Notes: generated by a model not told the origin, from the sequence alone. A DNA stretch of 64,000 nt from Streptomyces varsoviensis (GCF_000718635.1 NZ_JOBF01000014.1:1-64000), one strand, 5' to 3'. Positions 40,324 through 48,922 are shown, numbered from the stretch's first letter. Numbers and translations: made by a program.

Positions 40324-41958
40324 ATGGCGTCCCCACGCGTCCCCCACCCCCGGCACCCCTCACCCGCCCCCCTCCCCCCGCGCTCCCCCCCCGTGGCCCC
40401 CCCCCCGCAGTCCCCGCGCCCGGCAACCCCGGCCCAACGCGCCGCCGCACCGGCCGCGTCACCTGTCACGGCGTCCGCCGCCTCGCCTGCCGCCTCGCGC
40501 CTGAAGTTCTACGACATCCCCGGCTCGGGCGGCATCACCCTCAAGGGAAACGTCTTCACACCGGCCGGCGCCCCCGCCGACGCCGCTCGGCGCTACCCGC
40601 TGATCGTGCTGCCCACGAGCTGGGGCATGCCGCAGGTCGAATACCTCGCCCAGGCCCAGAAGCTCGCCGACGACGGTTACGTGGTGGTCAGTTACACCTC
40701 CCGCGGCTTCTGGCTCTCCGGCGGCCAGATCGAGACCGCCGGGGCGCCGGATGTCGCGGACTCCTCGAAGGTCATCGACTGGGCGCTGGCCCACACCCCC
40801 GCCGACCCCGACCGGATCGGCATGGCGGGCATCTCGTACGGGGCGGGCATCGGCCTGCTGTCCGCGGGGTTCGACAAGCGGGTCAAGGCCGTCGTCGCGA
40901 TGAGCGGCTGGGCCGATCTGATCGACGCGATCTACAGCGGGCGCACCCAGCACCAGCAGGCCGCGGCGCTGCTCGGCGGCGCGGGCGCGCTCACCGGCCG
41001 GCCCAGCGCCGAACTCGCGGAAATACTGAAGAACTTCCTGGGCTCCCGGCTCGACAAGGAACCCGAGATGATCGAGTGGGGCCGCAAGCGCTCCCCCGCC
41101 AGCTATCTCGACAAGATCAACGCCAATGGCGCGGCCATCATGCTCGGCAACGCGTGGGGCGACACGATCTTCCCGCCCAATCAGTACGCGGAGTGCTACG
41201 AGCGGCTGACCGGGCCCAAGCGCCTCGAACTGCGCCCCGGCGACCACGCCACCGCCGAGCTCACGGGCCTGCTCGGGCTGCCCAACGACACCTGGAACAA
41301 CGCCCACCGCTGGTTCGACCACTACCTCAAGGGCGCGGCCAACGGCGTCGACCGCGAGCAGCCCGTACAGCTCAAGTCCCGTTCCTCGAATGGCTACGAG
41401 GGGTACCCGAGCTGGGCGGCCGTCGGGCGGAAGCGGATCGACCTGCCGCTGTCCGGCGACCGGACCATCGCCACCAACGTCGACTCGGGCGCCGACGCCG
41501 GGGTCGTACTGCTGACCAACGCCCTCGACCAGTTCCTCAAGACGCCGCCGGTGGTCTCGGTGCCGCTGCTGCCGCGCTCGGTGGCCGCCGTATGGCAGTC
41601 CGAGCCGTACGCGACCGAGCGCCGGGTGCGCGGCACGGTGACCCTGCACACCACGCTGACCAGCGACAAAGAGAGCGGTACGGCCGTCGCCTACCTCTAC
41701 GACGTGGGCCCGCTGGGCGTCGGCCAACTGGTCACCAACGCGCCGTACACCTTCCACGGCAAGACGCCGGGAACGCCGTTCGGCGTCGATCTGGAGCTGT
41801 TCTCCACCGCGTACGACGTGCCGGCCGGCCACCGCCTCGCGCTCGTCGTCGACACCGTCGACCCCCTGTACATCTCCCACAACCCGCCCGGCGCGAAGCT
41901 CACCTTCTCCTCGCCGAAGGACGACCCGTCGAGGCTGTCCATCCCGCTCCGCGACTGA
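40324..41958 (+). CDS. CocE/NonD-type alpha/beta hydrolase with Pro-rich N-terminus
   Basis: The 544-aa protein has an S15/CocE-like hydrolase domain (about 60-340): FYDIPGSGGITLKGNVFTP, LIVLPTSWGMPQ, SYTSRGFWLSGG, the nucleophile elbow AGISYGAG and a late His in RPGDHATAEL. A C-terminal beta-jelly-roll (about 400-544) ends GHRLALVVDTVDPLYISHNP. Such enzymes cleave esters or X-Pro peptides. The first 58 residues are Pro/Ala-rich and encoded by extreme C tracts, not a normal signal peptide. Whether the enzyme is secreted is unclear. Confidence 0.75.
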   Translation: MASPRVPHPRHPSPAPLPPRSPPVAPPPQSPRPATPAQRAAAPAASPVTASAASPAASRLKFYDIPGSGGITLKGNVFTPAGAPADAARRYPLIVLPTSWGMPQVEYLAQAQKLADDGYVVVSYTSRGFWLSGGQIETAGAPDVADSSKVIDWALAHTPADPDRIGMAGISYGAGIGLLSAGFDKRVKAVVAMSGWADLIDAIYSGRTQHQQAAALLGGAGALTGRPSAELAEILKNFLGSRLDKEPEMIEWGRKRSPASYLDKINANGAAIMLGNAWGDTIFPPNQYAECYERLTGPKRLELRPGDHATAELTGLLGLPNDTWNNAHRWFDHYLKGAANGVDREQPVQLKSRSSNGYEGYPSWAAVGRKRIDLPLSGDRTIATNVDSGADAGVVLLTNALDQFLKTPPVVSVPLLPRSVAAVWQSEPYATERRVRGTVTLHTTLTSDKESGTAVAYLYDVGPLGVGQLVTNAPYTFHGKTPGTPFGVDLELFSTAYDVPAGHRLALVVDTVDPLYISHNPPGAKLTFSSPKDDPSRLSIPLRD

Positions 41959-41971
41959 GGGCTCTGGCCCC

Positions 41972-42085
41972 CGCGTCGGCTTCCGTACGGCCCTCGGCCT
42001 CACCCGCGCCGAACTGGCGGAGCGCACCGGCATCACGCCGAGCACCATCTCCCGGCTCGAACGCGGCCACATCACGGACGCGTGA
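41972..42085 (+). pseudogene. Fragment of an XRE-type HTH protein
   Basis: The frame ending in TGA at 42083-42085 reads RVGFRTALGLTRAELAER, then TGITPSTISRLERGH, an almost ideal helix-turn-helix of the Cro/XRE family. It has no ATG, GTG or TTG start and stops just after the recognition helix. It begins 13 bases after the CocE-like stop, in a different frame. This is a relic of a lost regulator gene. Confidence 0.65.
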
Positions 42086-42112
42086 GCCCGTTCCCCCGGA
42101 ACGGCCTCCCGC

Positions 42113-43165
42113 TCAGTACGTGACCGTGATCCGGCGGGCCGGGCCGTCGACGCGGATGTGGCCGCCGACGGGGATGACGAGTTGCGGGTCGGTGTGGCCG
42201 AGGTCGACGTCGAAGACGATCATGGTGTCGGGCGCGTACTCGTCGCATGCTCGCAGGACGGCCTCGCGCTGGTCGCGGCGGAAGCGCACCCTCTCCTCGG
42301 CGTCGAGGGGCTTCTCGAACGACCAGCTCTTGGCGCGGCCCATCAGGAGGGCGGGGAACTGCCGGAGCAGGCCGCGTTCGCCCATGTTCCGCAGGATGCG
42401 GTAGACCTCCGGGGCGGGCGGCATCTCTTCCGATGTCTCCAGGAAGAGGACGTTGCCGGCGTACGCCGCGGCCGGAAGCATCTCGCGGTCGGCCATCAGC
42501 AGCCAGGAGATGATCTCCAGGTTGCCGCCCCAGCTCGGCCCCTCGACCAGCCGGTCGCCGTTGTGCCAGGTCCAGCCGTCGGCGGGTTCCAACGCGGGTT
42601 CGGAGTCGAAGGTGCGGGGGTCCTCCCAGGGGCGGTTGACGTCTCCGGACGCGTTCGCCGGGGCGAGCTCGTACGGGCCGGAGGTGAAGAGCGCCGCCCG
42701 GAGGGAGTCCGCGGTCAGTGGGTGCATGGCGCCGGGGCGTCCCCATTCGAGCATCACCGAGCCGCCGTGGTAGCCGACGATCCCCGAGTTCCGCAGGTAC
42801 AGCAGCAGGTTGGTGTTGTCGCTGTAGCCGAAGAACGGCTTGGGGTTGGCGCGGATCAGGTCGCGGTCGAGGTGGCGCAGGACGGTGAGCTGGTCGTCGC
42901 CGCCGACGCTGGTGATCACCGCCTTGATGGCGGGGTCGGCGAAGGCGGCGTGGAGGTCCGCGGCGCGCTCCTCGGGCGTCGCGCCCATCTTCCGCGTCGT
43001 CGGGTACTCCACCGGCTTCAGCCCGAAGTCCTCCCGCAGTCTGCGCAGCCCGAGTTCGTAGGGCTGGGGGAAGGCGCCGGGCAGGCCGGCCGCGGGGGAC
43101 ACCACCGCGACCTGGTCTCCGGGGCGGGGCTTCGGAGGATAGAGGGGATAGAGAGGGTCCGTCAT
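42113..43165 (-). CDS. S66-family peptidase (LD-carboxypeptidase/MccF-like)
   Basis: The 350-aa protein has VAVVSPAAGLPG, ITSVGGDDQLTVLRHLD and the nucleophile Ser115 in FFGYSDNTNLLLYL. Later segments EGPSWGGNLEIISWLL, LFLETSEE and PVGGHIRVDG carry the Glu/His of the S66 Ser-Glu-His triad. The family trims L,D-peptides from murein tetrapeptides or, in the MccF branch, cleaves microcin C-like peptide-nucleotides as self-immunity. The GGDD motif favours the MccF side. It is divergent from a TetR gene across a perfect palindrome. Confidence 0.85.
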   Translation of the reverse strand: MTDPLYPLYPPKPRPGDQVAVVSPAAGLPGAFPQPYELGLRRLREDFGLKPVEYPTTRKMGATPEERAADLHAAFADPAIKAVITSVGGDDQLTVLRHLDRDLIRANPKPFFGYSDNTNLLLYLRNSGIVGYHGGSVMLEWGRPGAMHPLTADSLRAALFTSGPYELAPANASGDVNRPWEDPRTFDSEPALEPADGWTWHNGDRLVEGPSWGGNLEIISWLLMADREMLPAAAYAGNVLFLETSEEMPPAPEVYRILRNMGERGLLRQFPALLMGRAKSWSFEKPLDAEERVRFRRDQREAVLRACDEYAPDTMIVFDVDLGHTDPQLVIPVGGHIRVDGPARRITVTY

Positions 43166-43232
43166 CCGGTGATGATAGGAGCCGCCGGGGGCGGTGCCGT
43201 AGCGAATATCGCACGGTCCGCGACGGAGGGAA

Positions 43233-43278
43233 GCAAAACTTGCGCACCACGCAACTTTGCGCGGCGCGCAAGTTTTGC
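43233..43278. promoter_or_regulatory. Long inverted repeat operator of the TetR regulator
   Basis: GCAAAACTTGCGC (43233-43245) is an exact reverse complement of GCGCAAGTTTTGC (43266-43278). The 20-base centre contains a related GCAACTTTGCGC. It lies between the S66 gene and the TetR ATG at 43291 and is strongly AT-biased for this genome. Confidence 0.8.
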
Positions 43279-43290
43279 TACGGTCGTGCC

Positions 43291-43896
43291 ATGGGGCTGC
43301 GAGAGCGGAAGAAAGCCGAGACACGTGCCGCGCTGAGCTGGGCGGCGCTGCGGCTCGTCGTGGAGCGCGGGCTCGATGATGTGAAGGTCGAGGACATCGC
43401 GGAGGCTGCGGGGGTCTCGCCGCGTACGTTCAACAACTACTACTCCAGCAAGGGCGAGGCGATCGTCGCCCGCCACCTCGACCGGTGCCTCGGCGTCGCG
43501 GAGGCGCTGCGCGAGGGCCCGGCGGAGCCGTTGTGGGAGGCGATCCCCCGGGCCGTGCTCCCTCGGTTCGCGCCGGACGCCGAGTCGGCCGCCCACCCCG
43601 TTCCCGACGCCGCCACGTGGACGGCGGGCGTACGCACGATGCTCGCCGAACCGGCGCTCCAGGGCGAGATGCTGCGGGCCGGCGCCATCGCCGAGGCCGA
43701 GATCGCCGCCGCCGTCGCCGACCGTACGGGCACGGACCTGGCGAACGACCTGTACCCGCACCTCGTCGCGGCCGCGGTCGTCGCCGCGATCAACACCGCC
43801 ATGGCCCACTACCTGCGCACCGACCCGCCCGTGCCGGTGCGCCGCCTGCTCGCGGACGCGCTCGCCAGGATTGCGGCGGGACTGCCCACCCCCTAG
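43291..43896 (+). CDS. TetR-family transcriptional regulator
   Basis: The 201-aa protein has the TetR_N HTH (ALSWAALRLVVERGLDDVKV, then IAEAAGVSPRTFNNYYSSKG to about 55) and a C-terminal helical ligand domain. ATG at 43291 is 12 bases from the palindrome, so it probably represses itself and the divergent S66 gene. The FAD monooxygenase gene begins 86 bases downstream and may be in the same transcript. TetR-monooxygenase pairs commonly control each other in Streptomyces. Confidence 0.88.
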   Translation: MGLRERKKAETRAALSWAALRLVVERGLDDVKVEDIAEAAGVSPRTFNNYYSSKGEAIVARHLDRCLGVAEALREGPAEPLWEAIPRAVLPRFAPDAESAAHPVPDAATWTAGVRTMLAEPALQGEMLRAGAIAEAEIAAAVADRTGTDLANDLYPHLVAAAVVAAINTAMAHYLRTDPPVPVRRLLADALARIAAGLPTP

Positions 43897-43982
43897 CCGC
43901 CCAGAGTGAAGGAACAGCCCGGCGGGCCGCTGGGCCGGCCTTCTCTGCCCGGATTTTCCCTGCCCGGAAAAGGAGTTCGACC

Positions 43983-45437
43983 ATGATCGATGTCGTCATC
44001 GCGGGCGCCGGCCCCAACGGCCTGATGCTCGCCTGCGAACTCGCCCTGGCCGGCGCGCGCCCCCTCGTCCTGGAGCGCCTGCCCGAACCCGTCGACGAAC
44101 AGCGCGCGAACGGCCTGGTCGGCCAGGTGATCCCGATGCTCGACCGGCGCGGCCTGTACGAGCGGCTGACCGAGCCCGGGGCCGTACCCGAGCCGTCGCC
44201 CGCCTTCGTCTTCGGCGCGTTCCCGCTCGACCTGCACGACCTGCCCGCCAACTCGCTGCACACCCTGCTGATGCCGCAGCGCTTCATCGAGGCCATGCTC
44301 GCCGACCGCGCCGCCGAGCTGGGCGTCGAGGTCCGCCGCGGCCACGAGGTCATCGGCCTGACGCAGGACGAGCGGTCCGTACGGATCGGCATACGGGACC
44401 GCGAGCCGGTCGAGGCGGCGTTCCTGGTGGGGGCCGACGGCGGGCACAGCGCCGTCCGCAAGCTCGCGGGCATCGGCTTCCCCGGCGTGACCACGGACGA
44501 CTCGGTGTCGTACACCGGCCATGTGAGCGTCGACCCGGAGCTGATCGACGCCGACGGCGGTCTGACCGTGCCCGGCTTCGGCGTCGTACCGCCGTTCCAG
44601 CATCTGCGCACCGAACGCGGCCTGTTCACCTGGGCGCCGTTCCCGGACGACGACCCGAAGATCAGCACGGTGGAGTGGGGCCGGCCGGCCGAGGGCGAGG
44701 CGTCGTTCGAGGAACTGCGGGCCGGGGCCCGCCGCGTGCTCGGCGCGGACGTGCCGGTCGCTCCGCCGACGGGTACGGGCCCCCGCCTGCTCCGGCGGCT
44801 CTTCGGCGGCAACACGAGGATCGCGGAACGGTACCGCGCGGGCCGCGTGTTCCTGCTCGGCGACGCCGCGCACGTGCACTCGGCGATCGGCGGCCCGGGG
44901 CTCAACATGGGGCTCCAGGACGCGGTGAACCTCGGCTGGAAGCTGGCGGCGGCGGTGCGCGGCCAGGCGCCCGAGGGGCTGCTGGACACGTACGAGTCGG
45001 AGCGGGCGCCGGTGGCGCGGCGGGTGGCCATGCACACGCAGGCGCAGTCGCTGCTCACCCGGCCGGGCGCCGATGTCACCGCGCTGCGCGAGCTGTTCGG
45101 CGAACTGCTCGCCGAGCCCGCCACCCGGCAGCACCTCGCGGACCTGCTGTCCGGCGCGGACATCCGGTACGACATGGGGCCGGCGACCGGGCCGCTCGTC
45201 GGCCGGTGGGCGCCGGACGTGCCGGGACTGCGCGAGCTGACGCGTACGGCCCGCCCGCTGCTCCTGGACCCGACCGGCGCGCTCGACGCGGGCCCGTGGG
45301 CCGCGCGGGTCGACACCGTGACCGTGCCGGAACTCGACACCGCGCTCCTGCTGCGGCCGGACTGCTACGTCGCCTGGCAGGGCACCACGGACGAGGGCCT
45401 GCACGCGGCGCTGGGCGCCTGGTTCGGAACGGCCTGA
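43983..45437 (+). CDS. FAD-dependent aromatic monooxygenase (PHBH/RdmE class)
   Basis: The 484-aa class A flavoprotein monooxygenase starts with the Rossmann motif VVIAGAGPNGLMLACELALAG. It has ADGGHSAVRKLAGIGFPG (the DG motif) and FLLGDAAHVHSAIGGPGLNMG (the GD motif that closes the FAD site), with a thioredoxin-like C-terminal domain. Such enzymes hydroxylate phenols or polyketide rings using NAD(P)H and O2. AAGGAG precedes ATG 43983. No biosynthetic cluster surrounds it, so a detoxifying role with the TetR regulator is as likely as secondary metabolism. Confidence 0.88.
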   Translation: MIDVVIAGAGPNGLMLACELALAGARPLVLERLPEPVDEQRANGLVGQVIPMLDRRGLYERLTEPGAVPEPSPAFVFGAFPLDLHDLPANSLHTLLMPQRFIEAMLADRAAELGVEVRRGHEVIGLTQDERSVRIGIRDREPVEAAFLVGADGGHSAVRKLAGIGFPGVTTDDSVSYTGHVSVDPELIDADGGLTVPGFGVVPPFQHLRTERGLFTWAPFPDDDPKISTVEWGRPAEGEASFEELRAGARRVLGADVPVAPPTGTGPRLLRRLFGGNTRIAERYRAGRVFLLGDAAHVHSAIGGPGLNMGLQDAVNLGWKLAAAVRGQAPEGLLDTYESERAPVARRVAMHTQAQSLLTRPGADVTALRELFGELLAEPATRQHLADLLSGADIRYDMGPATGPLVGRWAPDVPGLRELTRTARPLLLDPTGALDAGPWAARVDTVTVPELDTALLLRPDCYVAWQGTTDEGLHAALGAWFGTA

Positions 45438-45466
45438 CCTGCGGTCCGTACGGGAGCGCGGGCTCG

Positions 45467-46327
45467 CTACTGCTGCTTGGAGCCCGGCAGCAGCGTGCCC
45501 GGCTCGGCGGCGTTCACCTCCACCCCCTCGGTCTTGAGGCTGCGCCGCTCCCGCTTGGCGACCCAGTTGGCGAACCACGACAGCAGCATGCACATCCCGA
45601 TGTAGATCGGCGAGATCACCATGACGACGGGGATGAACGGCAGGTCGTAGTCGAGGTTGGAGGCGATCAGCTTGCCCGCGTGGAGGAATTCCTCATAGGT
45701 GATGAGGTAGCCGAGGGAGGTGTCCTTGAGGGCCACCACGAGCTGACTGATGATCGTCGGCAGCATCGCCCGTACCGCCTGCGGCACCAGGACGTGCGAC
45801 ATGACCTGGGTCTTGCGCAGCCCGAGCGCGTACGCCGCCTCGCGCTGGCCGCGGTCGACGGAGATGACGCCGGTACGGAACACCTCGGCGAGCACCGAAC
45901 CGTTGTAGAGCGTCAGGCCGGTGATCAGGGCGGGCAGCGGCTGCACCTGGAGCGCCACGAAGACGAAGAAGATCATCACGAGGACGGGCATCGCGCGGAA
46001 GAACTCCACCAGCAGGGTCGCCGTCCAGCGCACCGGCCGGTGCTCCGAGAGCCGCCCCGCGGCGAGCACGGCGGCGAGCGCCAGCGCGAGGACGGCGGAG
46101 AACGCGAAGGCCTTCAGCGTGTTGCCGAGGCCGCGCAGCAGCATCTCCTGGATGCCCTGGTACGCGAACGGCGTCCATTTGCGGGCCGTGAACTGCTCGG
46201 TGTCGAAGAGGAGGTAGAGGGCCCAGCCGACCAGGGCGAGGATCGCGGCCGTCGCCAGCAGCCCGTAGATCCGGTGGCGGCGCCGGGTCCGCGGGCCCGG
46301 CACGTCGTACAGCACGGTGTCGCTCAT
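45467..46327 (-). CDS. gluD: Glutamate-type ABC transporter permease
   Basis: The 286-aa permease has a short basic N-terminus (PGPRTRRRHR), TM1 YGLLATAAILALVGWALYLL and several further TM segments. The EAA loop DRGQREAAYALGLRKTQVM is near residue 175. The gene overlaps gluC by ATGA and ends the gluABCD-like operon. It forms the channel with GluC. Gene order ATPase, binding protein, small permease, larger permease is the standard actinobacterial gluABCD layout, which supports the symbol; substrate preference is inferred from this. Confidence 0.88.
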   Translation of the reverse strand: MSDTVLYDVPGPRTRRRHRIYGLLATAAILALVGWALYLLFDTEQFTARKWTPFAYQGIQEMLLRGLGNTLKAFAFSAVLALALAAVLAAGRLSEHRPVRWTATLLVEFFRAMPVLVMIFFVFVALQVQPLPALITGLTLYNGSVLAEVFRTGVISVDRGQREAAYALGLRKTQVMSHVLVPQAVRAMLPTIISQLVVALKDTSLGYLITYEEFLHAGKLIASNLDYDLPFIPVVMVISPIYIGMCMLLSWFANWVAKRERRSLKTEGVEVNAAEPGTLLPGSKQQ

Positions 46328-46968
46328 CGGGCCACTCCCCAGCGCTTCTCCAGCACGTTGAAGAGCGCGCTGATGGTCAGGGTCACGATCAGATAGCCGA
46401 CGGCGATCCAGACGAAGGACCAGATGATGCTGTAGCCCAGCTCGTTGAGGGTCTTGTAGGTGCCCAGGAGTTCGGTGACGCTGAACGATCCGGCGATCGC
46501 CGAGTTCTTGGCGAGGGCGATCAGCGTCGAGCCGATCGGCGGGATGACGGAGCGGAACGCCTGCGGCAGCACCACGCCGCCGAGCGTCTGCCCGAAGGTC
46601 ATGCCGAGGCTGCGGGCCGCCTCGCCCTGCCCGACCGGCACCGTGTTGATGCCGGAGCGCACCGCCTCGCAGATGAAGGCGGAGGTGTAGCAGCCGAGCG
46701 CGAGGACGGCGAAGAGCTGGAACGGCAGCACCAGCCCGAACCTCGGCAGCCCCAGCAGCACCGCGAAGAACAGCAGCGTCAGGGGGGTGTTGCGCAGTAC
46801 GGCCACCCATACGGTCCCGAACGCGCGCAGCGAGCCGACCGGCGCGACGCGGAAGGAGGCCATCACGAAGCCGAGCGCGAGCGCGAGGAGCGAGGCGTAG
46901 ACGGTGAGTTCGACGGTGCCGAGCAGGCCCCTGCCGTACAGGGAGAAGTTTTCGGTGAGTACGTCCAT
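46324..46968 (-). CDS. gluC: Glutamate-type ABC transporter permease
   Basis: The 214-aa permease has about five TM segments (GTVELTVYASLLALALGFVM first) and the EAA loop VGQGEAARSLGMTFGQTLGG near residue 115. It follows the binding-protein stop by 13 bases and overlaps gluD. It is the shorter partner of the permease heterodimer. Confidence 0.88.
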   Translation of the reverse strand: MDVLTENFSLYGRGLLGTVELTVYASLLALALGFVMASFRVAPVGSLRAFGTVWVAVLRNTPLTLLFFAVLLGLPRFGLVLPFQLFAVLALGCYTSAFICEAVRSGINTVPVGQGEAARSLGMTFGQTLGGVVLPQAFRSVIPPIGSTLIALAKNSAIAGSFSVTELLGTYKTLNELGYSIIWSFVWIAVGYLIVTLTISALFNVLEKRWGVAR

Positions 46969-46981
46969 GGCGGTCCTTGCC

Positions 46982-48025
46982 TCAGCTCGCCGGGTAGCGG
47001 TCGACGGCGGGCGGCTTGGGGGCGGGGACCCCGGACAGGCCGAGGGTCGCGTCGTACGCCTTCTTCCAGTCGCCGTTCTTCTCGTGCGCCTCGATGGCGT
47101 CGTCGAGCGCGAGGCGCAGCGCCTTGTCGCCGCGCGGGACGCCGATGCCGTACGGCTCCTTCGAGAAGGGCTTGCCCGCGAGCTTCAGCTCGTCGGGCAC
47201 CTTGGCCGCGTAGCCCATCAGGATGCTGTCGTCCGTGGTGACGGCGTCCACCTGATAGGTGAGCAGGTTGTCGACGCAGATCGAGTACGTGTCGTACGCG
47301 ACGGCCTTGGCCTTGGGGTAGTCGGCCTGCAGCCGCTGGAGCGGGGTCGATCCCGCGGCCGAGCAGACCTTCCGGCCGTCGAGGTCGCGGGGGCCGTGGA
47401 TGTCCTTCTCGTCGGTCCGTACGAGCAGCCCCTGGCCGGCCATGTAGTACGGGCCGGCGAACCCGACCTGCCGTTTGCGCAGGGCGTTCACGGTGTAGGT
47501 GCCGACGTAGTAGTCGATCTGGCCGTTCTGGAGCGCGGTCTCGCGGTTGGCGGAGGCGATGGTCGTGAACCGGACCGTCTTGGGGTCGAAGCCCAGGGAG
47601 GCCGACATCATCTTGGCGATCTCGACGTCGAAGCCGGAGTAGCGGCCGCTGGCGGGGTCCTTCTCCCCTAGATAGGGCTGGTCCTCCTTGGCGCCGACGA
47701 CGAGGTGGCCGCGGCCGCGGGCGCGCTTCCAGGTGGGGGAATCGGGCAGCCGGAAGCCGTGGGCCGTCTGGTAGACGGGCAGCGCGCCCGGCGGCGGGCC
47801 CTTGACCGGCGGGCTGCCGGACTTGCCGCAGGCCGCGGCGGCGAGGGCGAGCCCGGTGAGGGCGAGGGCCGCCGCGGCCCGGCGGACGGTGCGGCGGTTC
47901 GTGCCGAGGGGGTCCGTACGGCGGGGGTCCGTACGGCGGGGGTCCGTACGGCGCGGGTTCGTACGGCGCGGGTTCATACGGCGGCGGGCCAGGCGCCGGT
48001 TCGTACGGCGGGGGTTCAGGCTCAT
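46982..48025 (-). CDS. gluB: Glutamate-type ABC solute-binding lipoprotein with Arg-repeat N-terminus
   Basis: The 347-aa SBP_bac_3 protein has an unusually long basic n-region (residues 1-49) made of NPRRT/DPRRT repeats, then a hydrophobic core and lipobox AAAC. The binding domain has GHLVVGAKEDQPYLGEKDP, YSGFDVEIAKMMSASLGF, QIDYYVGTYTVNALRKRQV and DLDGRKVCSAAGSTPLQRL. ATG 48025 has GGGGGAG upstream; a Met at residue 17 (47977) could be a second start inside the repeat. It lies 14 bases after gluA. Confidence 0.88.
   Translation of the reverse strand: MSLNPRRTNRRLARRRMNPRRTNPRRTDPRRTDPRRTDPLGTNRRTVRRAAAALALTGLALAAAACGKSGSPPVKGPPPGALPVYQTAHGFRLPDSPTWKRARGRGHLVVGAKEDQPYLGEKDPASGRYSGFDVEIAKMMSASLGFDPKTVRFTTIASANRETALQNGQIDYYVGTYTVNALRKRQVGFAGPYYMAGQGLLVRTDEKDIHGPRDLDGRKVCSAAGSTPLQRLQADYPKAKAVAYDTYSICVDNLLTYQVDAVTTDDSILMGYAAKVPDELKLAGKPFSKEPYGIGVPRGDKALRLALDDAIEAHEKNGDWKKAYDATLGLSGVPAPKPPAVDRYPAS
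47911..48012 (-). repeat. 15-bp tandem repeats encoding PRRT units in the gluB signal peptide
   Basis: Five contiguous 15-bp units of the form GGTCCGTACGGCGGG (47911-47985) and a sixth copy at 47998-48012 encode the five-residue unit (N/D)PRRT. They lie wholly within the n-region of the lipoprotein signal. Confidence 0.85.
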
Positions 48026-48039
48026 GTCCGCTCCCCCGC

Positions 48040-48783
48040 TCAGTGCTTGAGGATCTTGGACAGGAAGTCCTTGGCGCGGTCGCTCTCCGGCGCGGTGAAG
48101 AACTCCTCCGGCGCGCGGTCCTCGACGATGCTGCCGTCGGCCATGAACACGACCCGGTTGGCGGCCGAGCGGGCGAACCCCATCTCGTGGGTGACGACGA
48201 CCATCGTCATGCCGTCGCGGGCGAGTTGCCGCATCACCTCCAGCACCTCATTGATCATCTCGGGGTCGAGCGCGGAGGTCGGCTCGTCGAAGAGGAGCGC
48301 CTTGGGGTCCATCGCGAGCGCGCGGGCGATCGCGACGCGCTGCTGCTGACCGCCGGAGAGCTGGGCCGGGTACTTCCCGGCGTGCGCGGCGAGCCCGACG
48401 CGTTCCAGGAGTTCGCGCGAGCGCGCCTCGGCCTGCTCCTTCTTGCGGCCCCGGACCTTGATCTGGGCGAGGGAGACGTTCTCCAGCACGCTCTTGTGGG
48501 CGAAGAGGTTGAAGGACTGGAAGACCATGCCCACCTCGGCGCGGAGCCGCGCGAGGCTCTTGCCCTCCTCGGGCAGCGGCCTGCCGTCGAGGAGGATGGT
48601 GCCGGAGTCGACGGGCTCCAGGCGGTTGACGGTGCGGCACAAGGTCGACTTGCCCGAGCCCGACGGGCCGATGACGACCACCACCTCGCCGCGGCCGACG
48701 GTGAGGTTGATGTCCCGCAGGACGTGCAACGAGCCGAAGTGCTTGTTCACATCACGCAGCTCGATCAAGGGATCGACGGCCAT
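48040..48783 (-). CDS. gluA: Glutamate-type ABC transporter ATP-binding protein
   Basis: The 247-aa ATPase has Walker [28 protein letters not shown], signature [16 protein letters not shown], Walker [15 protein letters not shown] and [10 protein letters not shown]. It is the first gene of gluABCD and energises uptake of glutamate or a similar polar amino acid. It closely resembles the ATPase at 32.3 kb, with the same FNLFAHKS and PEMINEVL segments. It is divergent from a HutC-type GntR gene. Confidence 0.92.
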   Translation of the reverse strand: MAVDPLIELRDVNKHFGSLHVLRDINLTVGRGEVVVVIGPSGSGKSTLCRTVNRLEPVDSGTILLDGRPLPEEGKSLARLRAEVGMVFQSFNLFAHKSVLENVSLAQIKVRGRKKEQAEARSRELLERVGLAAHAGKYPAQLSGGQQQRVAIARALAMDPKALLFDEPTSALDPEMINEVLEVMRQLARDGMTMVVVTHEMGFARSAANRVVFMADGSIVEDRAPEEFFTAPESDRAKDFLSKILKH

Positions 48784-48891
48784 ACCCAGCTCTACCCACT
48801 CTCAGCCGTGTCGCGGTCAACGCAAACTATCCACCCCAATACGGGGCTTCCCGGACGACACGCACATGGCGGGGATTAACCGACTTTTGAC

Positions 48892-48922
48892 CTAGGTACG
48901 CAGAGCCGGCCTGGGTACCTAG
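48892..48922. promoter_or_regulatory. Inverted repeat operator between gluA and the GntR gene
   Basis: CTAGGTAC (48892-48899) and GTACCTAG (48915-48922) are perfect inverted repeats with a 15-base spacer. They contain the sub-palindromes ACCTAGGT and GGTACC. The site ends 31 bases before the GntR start. Confidence 0.75.

Noticed and set aside
43983..45437. Part of a biosynthetic gene cluster
   Set aside because: No PKS, NRPS, terpene or RiPP core genes occur in the window; a single FAD monooxygenase next to TetR is not enough.
47911..48012. Possible CRISPR-like repeat array
   Set aside because: Units are contiguous 15-mers without spacers and lie in the coding frame of a lipoprotein signal; no cas genes are present.
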